From Nemertoderma westbladi (taxonomy: Eukaryota; Xenacoelomorpha; Nemertodermatida; Nemertodermatidae), in assembly GCA_032718475.1 (NCBI GenBank), contig JAUCBJ010007375.1, positions 1-46,670 on the forward strand: a stretch of 46,670 nucleotides of DNA, given 5' to 3'. The notes under the pieces were generated by a model. It was not told the DNA's origin. It did not search any database and saw nothing but the letters and a program-made list of their open reading frames with translations. This document shows, piece by piece, positions 12,001 to 24,000 of this stretch (the first letter of the stretch is position 1; the number at the start of each line of letters is the position of its first letter). Made by a program: the position numbers and the translations under genes.

Positions 12001-15000
12001 AAGTGCGGCGCGAAACATCATATCTTGCTGCACACAGAATTTGAAAGAACCCGCACGAGTCAGGTAAGTGAGCCCGAACTACATGTCCAATTCAGTGATG
12101 TGAACGACACTAACCACAGCTCTGAGATGGAAGGATTCTACACAGACGAATTCTCCGACGAAAACGAATCCTGTTATATGACAAACACCGCAGTATATCG
12201 AGCGCTTACGTATGAGACTGAAACCGATAATGAAGTCCAATCGACTATTCCGGACCGACAACCATCTTGGAAAGCGCCAACTTCCAACGTCGGAATCCGG
12301 GAATTCCCAGTAGTGCAGCTGAGAGTCCACGGGAAAGGTAAGAGTTTAATAGTAAACGCCCTCCTTGACTCCGGCAGCACAGGAACATTCATCGACAAAG
12401 AACTAGCCGAAGACATCTTTGCTGGACAACCCAAGTTCCGAACTAAGTTGAACCTTTCAGGAATTATGCAGGTTTGGAAATCCACAGTAGCTACAGACTA
12501 CTATGTAGGCGCGTTGTCCACTCCCCAGGACGAACTAGGAGAACACAGCATAAGGTCAGTAAAAATGGTGGCGATAAAGAACTTTTCTACCAGCCAAGTG
12601 GAACCTTACAACTGGGATGAAGACGATTTTACCCAGCAGCATGATATCCCTAGATTCAACACCGACTACCCAGGGGTGCAGATATTGATCGGCCAAAATG
12701 CGCATGAGGCGCTTGAAACATTAGAAAAACGGCCTGCTCGACCGCAACCATTACAAACATATGCGAGAAGAACGAGAGTAGGTTGGTACTTCACTGGACC
12801 TTCCCGTAGAACACTCATGGAAAGATTACCTAACGACCAAGTACATCAGGTGAGTGAATGGGAAGAAGAAATCAGTGAGGGAGAAACCACAACTGAGGAA
12901 ACACCATATTCCTCAGATAATGACGATATTAACTCTAATGTAGATCAATGGAGACATTGTCCTGAGACGATTAATCCAGCCGACATCGCTTCCAGAGGAG
13001 CAACTCCTCAAGAACTGATAGATACTCCAGACTGGTTAGGTGGACCCGAGTTCCTAAGTAAAGAAGAGGATGAATGGCCTCCTCATCTCACCACGGCTGA
13101 GATTAGACAAGCCAAGGGAGCGGAGAAAGTCAAACCCAAAACCCGGACGAGTAAATCAAAGTTATTTAAACCCGTGATAGATCTGTCTGTACTACACATT
13201 TCAGGGGACGACGCTGTGGATCTAAACTCCCCCGCCACAAATAAATCTGTTGTGGAAATCAGAGAAAGAGACTGGAAATCTGGAACACCAGACATCTCGC
13301 AGGGACTCTCACCTCTCCTGCAGGGAGCGATAAACCACTATAGCTCCTGGAATCGGCTTTGTAAGGCCGTCGTGTATTTGAAGCGATGTTTCCATCATCA
13401 CTATTCCAGGACGAAGAAGAAACCTGGAATTGTATTCGAAACACAACAACTCAATCGCCCAGTTGGTCGTTTATGTTTACTGGAAAGAGACCGAGAACTG
13501 TCCGGAAACTATGGAAGGCAAGATACTCTTCCCACAACCACCTCCCTAATCCAACAAACATCTAGGGACTCCCCAAAGTAACAGCGTCTGGAGTGGGTGT
13601 GTGACTATATTATTTTATATTTGTTTATATTATTTTATATTTATGTATGTATTATTATGTAATTTTATTATAATCGTTTTCTTTAATTTTATTTAGTAGA
13701 ATGTTATTTTAGCGATTATTTAGTAGATTAGTGCAATATATATTCGCGTTTATTACTTAATTACTTATATATTATATATTTAGTGCGACGGCGAGAAATA
13801 ATTCTTTTTCTCTTTCCTTACTGTCCGTAGTACATTATAAATACGTGACTACAGTAAGATGAAATATCCGTACTTATTAAAGTACAATAAAGCTCCGACT
13901 ATACTCAAGTATTATTGGTAAGTAGAGTATTAGGAATGCAAAGTTCAGATCCTCGTGTCTCGGCTAAACCAAGCTCTGGGTAGACCTTGGAAACGACTTG
14001 CCTCTTCTCACTGACATTGCTTCTTGCAATATTGCTCTCATACCGTATATTAAATAATACATATAGTAGCATGATGCCACTTTAACAGTAGCGTAAAACG
14101 CCACATAAATCTGTTAAACCCTTTGACCATCTGCCATTCTAGTCGATTAAGATATCGCGGCACCCACCGATATACTTGAAAGACAAAATTCTAGAATCAG
14201 TGGTTAACGTCCCCAGACATGTTCTGGAATAATTCGGTGCCCATCTTAAATATTAAATATTTAATATTTATAAAAATCTATTAAAACAAATGTTATAATA
14301 GAGTAAATGCAGACAAATAAACTCTAAGGAGTTTGTAAACCAAGAAAATCTATAAATCAAAATCTGTTAAAATTCAGATCCTTTAGAATTCTAGTCGATT
14401 AAGATATCATAGCACTTACCGATACTCTTAAAAAGACAAATTTCCTAGAATTAAGGATCCTAGTCTCCAGACAGTTCTGGAATAAAATTGTGTCTATTTT
14501 AATATTAAATAATAAAATTTACAGGAATAAATTTAAATTCATATCCTCTCATGAATTTGATAAATTGTCATTTTATACAATTTATAACATTACCAAAATT
14601 CCATTAATTAATAGATCATGGGAGCGGAGATTCACCCTATTAATTATATTAGTGTGAGAGAATCTCCAATATATAGTCAATAGCCGATAAAATTCATAAA
14701 ATCATGTATAAAGGGGAAGAATATTGACAATTAAAGAATTACTATTAAATAGCATCCCAGATCTGTATGCATGAGAATTACCCTAATTCTACTGCTAGCT
14801 TTCCATAATGTCACCATAGCAACAACCACGCTAGAATTAGAAGCGAGTTAAAAGAACAATAAAAAGCTTGCCCCATTGAATAGCATACGGAATAAATAAC
14901 ACACTGCTAGTATCCAGGGATACATAATAATAACATGGCATTTTGGAAGGCACTTTACTAACAGACAAATGGCCCGAATGTGTACAATTTGTGACAGTTG

Positions 15001-18000
15001 TGTGGAATTTGTGCGTTTATAGGTGAATGTTACTACTAAAGTGTGTTTACAGTAGCAAGTTGCAGTTGTGAAAGTAGCCCTACCTCTGCAGTAAGAACCT
15101 GAAGTAAATCTAAGCCCTTGGGATGGACAGTGGAGTGACTCGCGCTGGTTGTTGTTGTCGTTGTGTAGCTACTACGTTGGCGATAGACACAGCGGCGACA
15201 GTACATCAGCGCTGAGGAGCTTGCGCTGTCCGGGGGCATTGAGGGGGAGGCAGCAACGACCGCTAGTCTAAATTATAATTAATTATAATATCGATAAACT
15301 CATATAGCAGCTATGACTGAGTTGATAGAAGATGATCTTGGTATCAGGGAGCGATATACAATACCATTGCAAGCGTTTGTTGATAGTTTAATACACGGCG
15401 ACACTAGTCCACCCACTACGGAGGACGATGGCCGTTATATCGAACCGCCAATGTCAAAGGAACAGCTCACGCATGAATTGGACTATAGAAAATTCACCGC
15501 TCGCTATACGCATCGTAATGGTACGTATATGGACTTCTTAACTACTGGTCATCCTATCGATTTACACGATACGGATGATGTAGACACCGAAAGGGAAATG
15601 GTTCTATTTAAATATCATACCCAGCGGAGTCGGAACGATAAACTAAGAATCGAACACGAAAATTCTATTCGAAACCAACTCGAAAGAGAAGACGTTGAAC
15701 AGCCGGATAAACGCAGTGACTTCAACAAATATCTGGAATTCTTGAGAGAAACATATCTCAATATAGCCAGTCAACAAAATCTTGAAACTCAATATCCTCA
15801 AGGTATACATCATGACCCTATGATAGAACTCAAACGACTCTATTTCACTATGATGTATCTTACCGCCGATCAACCGCTACTTGTTGTAACGGATAGCTTC
15901 TAACAGATGGAGGAATATTGTAAAACTGGAGAAAGATCACCCGGGTTTCCCCTACAAGACGTGTGTCTTTGGTATTATTGCGACGGATGCCCTAGACCCA
16001 ACCAACAAACGGAAAGACATAAACCTCCGTGGAGACGTTGCGCTAAACACAGTTTTACTCGCTATACTTACGGGAGTTTCGAGCGAAACTTATTCGACGT
16101 ATCACCTATGCTCGCTCGACTCAAACGATCCTTAAATAAACCAATGATCAGAGTTCCGGAATACTTGGTCAGACCTCCTCATTCCCTGGTGAGACCTCAG
16201 ACTCTTGATCCTAATAGTATGACGGATCCTCCTGAACTGTACTCATTGTTCAAAGATCTAGTGTTACCCGAACAATTAGTCGGTGGCACTCCATTTGTGG
16301 GCTCCCTAGATATTCGCCCATCCTACCTAGCCGGATTGGGACGCGGACATTTAATATCGCCGTTCAACCCGTATAATCGTCCCAGTTTAACCCCGATACA
16401 ACCTGTCACCAAGGTCGAGGAGAGAGTTGTACGAAACGCGTTAGACACTATTCGACAAAAGATCGGAAAAGGAACCTACGATTGTTTAGAGAAACGTAAA
16501 TTGCAGCAGCAAGTCCAAGCTGTAAACGAATTAGCTTTATCTCAGTTCGATCGGGAAATCCAGAATCTCTAAGAAGATATCGAACTTGGACGACCCTACT
16601 CTCTGAAAGAGTTTTGGACGAATGCTTCCAACGACAAGCGGAGGAAAATCAGCTCGAGGAGAAGCATATCGATTTCGACAGAGCCCGAGAACGCGAGTCG
16701 GAAAGAACCATCAAACCGAGAAAATTTCTCACTACACACGGTCCACCTACCGCTCTCGTGCAAACGACCCGTCAGGGACCAGTAAGAGCTGCTGTCTTAA
16801 AACACGCTCTCAAGGTTGTTCGACCTCGTTCCACTGAGGTTGATACTGATCAACCGGGTACCTCGACCGGCGGATACACCGACCGTAACCCTAAACCTTC
16901 CGATGTAATTGTATTGCACCCTTCACCCAGGAGTTATAGCCCTCCTAGTAAAGTGGCTCGCCCGAAAGAGAAAAGGACTCTTGCTAGCCTCAAAAAACTG
17001 CGTAAATGCCGTTCGCGTAAGAAGGACTAACTGTTTAGAGTATTTTTATATTTTAGAAACTGTGATTTTTTATATTTTATATAATTAAATCCCATTTTCT
17101 GGGAGCGGTGTAAAAGCTTTTGCGGATATAACAAGTCATTTTCTCCGCAATATACCGTGTAGGTGTTTTAGCGGACATAACAAGCCATTTTCTCCGCAAT
17201 GTACCGTGTGGGTGTTTTAGCGGACATTTCTGCCGCAATGCGCCTAATACTCTAAAAGACTGGAACTCAGATGACGAAATCTGTCAGCTGATTTACTGTA
17301 AACGTGGAACATCTCTTTGTTCAGCTCGCTCAGCCAATCAGAGCGATTTTCATTTTATCTTGCACAGAGGCCTACGGAAAACTGCGCAATGCATTACGGT
17401 TTTTATTAACCTTTCTGAGCCTCAGAACTTCGGCTTGGAAATTATTCTGTGCTTCTGTAGAAGTTTCAGACTTTGGCCAACATTAGACGGCTTTGATTAT
17501 AAGAACGTAAATCTATTATCTGGGCCTGACTGATGCATTACGACAGCATGTCACTCGCTCAATGCATTACGAACTCGGCACCTACCGACATACTGACTTT
17601 CACCGCATTATTTTACTTCTGTTTACTGTCTGTTATTAATTGTTATATGTTGATGGATATGTTGTTATATTTGGAGAATACCGATAAATAATCATAAAAC
17701 CTCCAATCTTCTTGATTACTGAAGGTAAGAGGGACCGGTTACCTGTAGCAATTGCGACTTACATTATAGTGGTTTTTGTGTGAATTAAATGATATTTCAT
17801 AATCCCTACATGTGTCAGTTGCTATCCTCCTTATATATGATCAAATTCAGTGAATTCAGTGAATTCAGTGTGAAACAGTGTGAAGTCGTGTGCAGTAGTG
17901 TGACAGATAATAAAGCATCTCCTAAAGAATGCGCTATTTACGAAAATCAGTAGCCATCTAGTTGTGTTTAGTATAAGTCATAACTCTGTTTTTATACTTA

Positions 18001-21000
18001 AAGCGCCACGTCCTAAAGGAACTGTTAATATTTCCCCGAAAGTGAATAATATTGTCAGAGATTATATAGTAACGATCAATCGAATAATACAGTAGGTCTG
18101 CAACGCAATAACTTCAAAGCACCAGAATCCAGTCTCCCTTAACTGTGGGTGAATGATCGCGCATAGACTGGCTTCGGCTAATGTTACTTCATGTGCACTA
18201 AATAATTGTTATAGGCTAAAGTCGATTTATAAACAAGAGGACACCTAAAATTGGCAGGTTAAACTGCTAAAGGTCTGAAAGCGCGAACAGGTTCTCCAAA
18301 ATGCTTATGTCTCTAAGAGGCTGTTAAACCACAAGATTGTGCACAGGCTGGCCCTCACGGCGAAAGCAATGTCCTGAGAAGAGGAGGCAAATTTGTCCAA
18401 GTCTCAAGCTTAGGGGGACCAATGGGATACCTCTAATGTTATATAGCATCTGGTTGGAGATGTGTGCATTGTACTTACTACAGTTAACCGACGTAGCTTA
18501 TTGCTTCCACCTGTACAATAATAATATTTTGTTTCTCACCCGGTCTTCGGTGCAATCACATCCGGCTACGCAGTGAGTGGCACAGTAGGGGTCAATGTTC
18601 ACTATCGAGAGAGTGTCGCAGGTTTGTCCACAAGGTGAGACACATTCTTGGAATATTTGACTGGCTACATCGCATATCACAGCTGTAACAAATAGCTGGA
18701 ATGTTTAACATATGGATAGAATGAATATTTCATTATGGTATACTGTAAGAATAAATTGAATATTTCATTATGGTACACTCTTACTTGTGTCTGTATGATG
18801 TGTAATGCATTTCTCCCCCAAAAGCACCCATGATACATTGACACCTCTATTAAGGCCCCCATTAAAATAAACACATCATACTCAACTTACCACAGTGTTT
18901 TGAGAATGATGGCAAATCTCTCCAATTGATTTCAATACCCTGTTGATTGCACTCGTGGGTATAAGATGCTATTGCTGTGCAGAAAGACTGGGAGTTGCTA
19001 AAATTGATAAAAAGACAAAGTATTACATTCATTGTACGTTCGTTATTGCCCTGAATACTTTATTGCATGCACTTCATGCAGTGATGCTGACGATGCTGTA
19101 TTGTAAATTTCATCCTAAAACATGACTTCCTTTGATTCACTTTTGATGATAAGTCATTAGATGGGAGGTGTATAATTTTCCCTATATTATTCAGTATTTA
19201 GGGGCTTCAGGGCCACGTATGAATGCAATATTATCTTACATGAATTAACTTATCAAATATCCGCATGTTGAGCGTTGAACGTTGGCGTAGCGTAACGAAT
19301 AATATCTGATCCTCTCTCTTCATGTATGAGCAAGCATGCACAGTAAATTATTGCAAATAGGTCTGATTTAGGATTAGGACAAATTATTTGCTAACTAATT
19401 AAAGCAAACTTTTAGTTGGGCACAGCTTAGTAAAGTCGGCAATGACGTCCAGGTAGAATCGAAATTTGTGACCTCCGGGTTTGAAGTCTGACACTCTAAC
19501 CATTCAGCTATCAGCTCAGGTAAAAGATAAACCTGAAAATACTATCTGATACCTTATATGTCAGCAATTACGTCCTCATGGCCTCCCATCTGTCAATACC
19601 ATAAAACTGTGGTCAACCCTACAGTACCTCGCAATGCTTGGGAGGAGCATAACAGTTTAATTATAACTCTTAGCTTACCCATTTCCTTCATCAGCACAAA
19701 AGTCATCCTGACAATTCTTGAGATAGGGTGATACATCCACAACCTCGCGGCAGTTACTGAATATCGGATCCCTGTTGAGAACAGCACAATACTCTTTGGC
19801 AGCTTCTTTTTTCTTAAAAAAAATTAAAAAGTAATAGAAATGGGTTGGTATGATCCTACAAAAGTGTAAAATAAAAGGTGTATTAGATATATTATTCGGG
19901 GGTAAATTCACCTACCTAAGCCTAAAACCCTTCACCTAATTTTAGGAAAGTTAGTATAGAAGCCGGTTATAGAGGCAGGTTAAAAGTAACCAAAGCAATA
20001 AACAAACTTTCGAATATTGTAGGAAACACAATTAATTTAAGACTAAACAGCTTGAGAATCAACAGTTAGATGTACAAGCATAGCTGTAACTACATGTAGG
20101 CCTAGCGTTTACTCCCAATCAATTCATGTTGTGATGAAAGAGTTCCACTCTCAGTTGAAAGAGTCGAATTATTTACTTCCTGTATATACATGTACAGTAT
20201 ATACCGATAATTATTTGATTGATCAAATTGCGCCATGTAATGCTAATGCTAACATTATATACCCTACCCCCACACAGAATTACTTCCAGTTACTTAATTT
20301 GAATTATCGGCAATATCTATATATATATGATAAATTTGACTATATTTTTTTAATATAAAATATTTAATTTAATATTTAAAATAATATATAAAATATAATA
20401 ATAAGGAAATATTCAAATAGATTATTGAAATTTTCTATACCTGTGAAATCGTACTACAACTATCGGAGTTTGAGGGTGTGAGGGCATGATCACAGCTGGC
20501 CCCCGTCAACCAAGATGTTGCGAATGTATCCACCACGGTTTCTGTGTCCCCGTTGCTGGTGGTGAAATCATTCCTTACATTGCGATCAAAGGTTCCGCAT
20601 AATCCATTTACCTACATGATAAACATGTATTTAACATTTATTTCAAAAATAATAATATAAATTAATCCTAACTTTATCAAATTATTGCTAAACGAAATTT
20701 GTGCAGTTTAGCCTGGTGGTGTGTTCTGTCATAAAAATATATATAGTTTATTATAATTTATATGTTTATTATTATAATGTATATAGGATTTCGGGCAATA
20801 ACGAGAAGTAGACTCCATTGAAACTCACTTTTAACAATAATTATATAGTGTATAATAATAATTATATTAGCAATTATTAATTATTTAAAACAAAACCACT
20901 TGAATATTGTTCACCATTTAGCTTTTATATTTCTGAAGAAATGTTCTTTGTACGGATTCTAATATACGCAGTATAATATACTAATACTGATATTCATACT

Positions 21001-24000
21001 AAATTCTAAAAAAACTAATTCTAAAAAAAAATACTATATTATTTTCTCACTTATGTAAAAAGAAATGCTATATAAATGTTGTCATTTATACTTATAATAT
21101 GATTAATTCAGAAATAATTTCTCAAGAACATTAACATTTCCCTTACCTTTTCTTGATGATCAGTAGCGAGAGTAAAATAAATACGACTAATTCTATCATA
21201 GAGAATATTGATTCCAGGAGCTCGGACATTCAAGAATGAAGTCGAAGGAGCCCGAACAGACACTGGATTTCCGGAGTAGGGTAGTTGTTTCTCATTACCA
21301 TCTGTAATCGGAGATTTACATAATGATTATATCATTGTGTGAAACCATTAAGTTTTCAGCATGATGACCTGTGTGTACTTTTATAATGAGTGCGCCGCGA
21401 GTTAGGTTTATATAAACTAATAATGGTCTTTAAAACTAAATTCACCAATACTTTCAAAAGCATTTTCATACGATGATGGTGTAGGCCTACAATGTATCAT
21501 TCGTTACATGATCTGTACCTGGCGTTTATCTATCTATAATCGGCATGATGCTTGTTTCTTCTTCTACGTTACACCTGCATTAGCTGCATTATAAGTGAGG
21601 TCAGGTCCCCAGATCCTTCTACCACTACTATGGCAGTTATTTGGTACTACCTGTAGCTGTCAGCCCAGTAGGGCAGCCCGATCAGCACCAGTAGCCTAGT
21701 CATAACTTAGTTGATCAACGAATGGGTTCATAAGCGTCAACTAAAGTAGTCAAAGAAGGCTGTACAATGCCTAGGGCACCATTAAAAGCAAAGCCGCAAA
21801 GGGTATACATATATGCAATATATGTATGTATACCAATGGGTTGCAATAGATGCACACGCATAACCCAGGAGGCATACTTGCAGTCCATTGGGTACAGTCC
21901 AGTGCATCCTAGTTCAGTGTTCATGTTGTTTATGTTTCCTATGTATCTAATAAGTTGGTTGTATCGTTTAGTTTATTTTATGTGGCTACAAATGAAGGCC
22001 ATTTTATTTGTTTCTTTCGAGATAAATAATAATAATTGGGTGTTACCCACTGGTGCTGGTAGGTCCATATCCTAAACCCGTAAACAGTATGCAGTACTGC
22101 AGTAGCCTATTTCAGTATTTCAGTTTTACAGTTGGGCTGTATTATGCATTATGCTTATGCAATATATTATACTTATGCATTATGTCTCTTAATTAATCAT
22201 TAATCATTTTAATATTGTAATGATTAGGAATATTTTATGATATTAATTTTCAGCAACTACAACAACAGTACGCTAATCAATCTTACATTAAATTGCTTCA
22301 ATAATTGCTATTGTCGACCAATAGGACAAAGAAGGAAAAATACCCATGAGGTTTTCTAGAATTCACTATTGTTTCTAAGTGATTTATTACTTTGCATCGT
22401 TCCGACCAAGTATGCTGCAAAGCTACAAAGTTTTACAGGGTTAAAAGGATTTCACCCGAGCAGTGATAAGTTGAGATAATGCAACAAAATATATAATGTT
22501 TTGTTTTTATCGTAGGGTTGAAATTTTGAGAATGAAAGAGTAATGGTTCAGTGAACGTCGGCATACAACTAACCCACAATAACACTTTCTCCTCTTAGTA
22601 TAACAGTAGTTGCGCCGTATTCAAGAACAACAGCTTTGCGACAGTTGGTTCTCATGTCACCTTCACAGTCGTATGACTGAAGACGCACTTTGAAGATTCC
22701 ATCAACATGCTACAAGGTTTTAAGAAGTTTTGTTACGATAAAATATTTTAATTCAATAACCATATTTTAAGACGATAAATATTACCCTGTATTGTATAAC
22801 TACTGTAGCTGCCAGCATTAATTAAACATTGAAATTTAAATTATAAGTTAGGTGTGAATGCTAGGCTGACAATCGACAGCAGAAAACCGACAGCTGACAA
22901 CCTTTACTATGAACAAGAAGTAAGCTGTAATCTGAGCGCCTCGATACTTCATTATTGTTTCAATTAGATTAGATTTGTCACGCAGTAACCTGCTCATTTA
23001 CATTAATTAATGCATACAACGACTGTGTTCGTGTTTTACTTTGATTATCTTTTTTTTTTTTTTAGAAAATACCGTTTTCATTTTTATTTGACTAGTATAA
23101 TTCTAATTTTTGTAATATCTGCATTATTATATGAACTCATTTCCTGCCATATATATAGTTTTTATATATCTGCCTTATATGAACTGTCCCAACTTGTTGA
23201 ATATCATAGTACTTAATGATAGGTTCGATTTTAGCTCTTAAAGTGTGCATATTTTAATTAATATTTTGAAATTTTTAATAGATCACGGTAATATAACTTA
23301 ATCTACATAGCGTATTTTATAATCACATACATTTCTTTTTACTTTAATTGCTTGATGTGTATTAATAATATTCCTCTTTATATATCCATATACGGGAATA
23401 AAAGCCAATATTAATATTAATAATGTAGGCTAGGAATGGTTGTCGTTTGATTGCAGTCGGCGTTTACCGCACTAAGGTTGGCGCTTATATTGGCTCAGGC
23501 TAAATTGATGGCACACTTTGTGACTTTAACTAATTAATACTGTAACTTTACTACAAAAACTGTAACTTTACTACTAAAACTGCAACTATCCGCCCAAAAG
23601 ATAGAAGAAAATCAAAAGAAGAGAATCAGTAAGTAATGAAAGGCGATCTATTTTTAATATAAATGTTTTAAAATTAACAAGATACTGATAATAATTAATG
23701 TAAAATTAATTGTAAAGGGCCTATTAATTCAAATTTTGTTCAATTAGTTGAACCTAAGGATTGGCTTAGGAATTTAGGAATAGCTATTATTAAGGATGCC
23801 GAAAACGACCCTATGACATTTACAATTCTTTAACTTACAGTTGCCAATACATATTCGCAAGTACCAAAGAAGTTGTAGAACATGCCGTCAAATGTGCCGA
23901 AATGTCCGTGACCCAAAACACGACAGGTTGAGTCGCATTTCTGGTGCGAGCAGTCCCATTTAGCCCCCATACACGTACTGAAAAAGTAATTAAATATTTT

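Larger units (their letters stand above)
2632..18289 (+). mobile_element. BEL/Pao-type LTR retrotransposon, RT- and integrase-deleted, with nested DNA transposon
   Basis: 15,658 bp bounded by LTRs that begin TG and end CA, flanked by GGTTC on both sides. The internal region holds gag with a DUF1759-like segment, zinc knuckles, an aspartic protease (DSG), and a short Pao-type segment that normally lies between RNase H and integrase. Reverse transcriptase, RNase H and the integrase core are absent. A further gene of unknown kind lies near the 3' LTR. A Kolobok-like transposon sits at 8340-11169. The LTRs differ at roughly 15-20 positions plus small indels, so the insertion is fairly recent. The combination suggests a non-autonomous lineage mobilised in trans. 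It lies antisense in a host intron. Confidence 0.88.
2262..18539 (-). other. 16.3-kb intron 15-16 carrying the LTR retrotransposon
   Basis: Phase continues from exon 15 (phase 0) to exon 16 (phase 0). Without the 15.66-kb LTR element the intron would be about 0.6 kb. The element is inserted antisense to the host gene, inside an older dispersed repeat. Confidence 0.85.

Noticed and set aside
15313-17030. Envelope gene of the LTR element
   Set aside because: No hydrophobic signal, fusion or membrane-anchor segment is visible in any of the three parts.
21767-22075. 102-codon plus-strand open frame in intron 10-11
   Set aside because: No domain, no conserved pattern and no splice or promoter context; likely chance.
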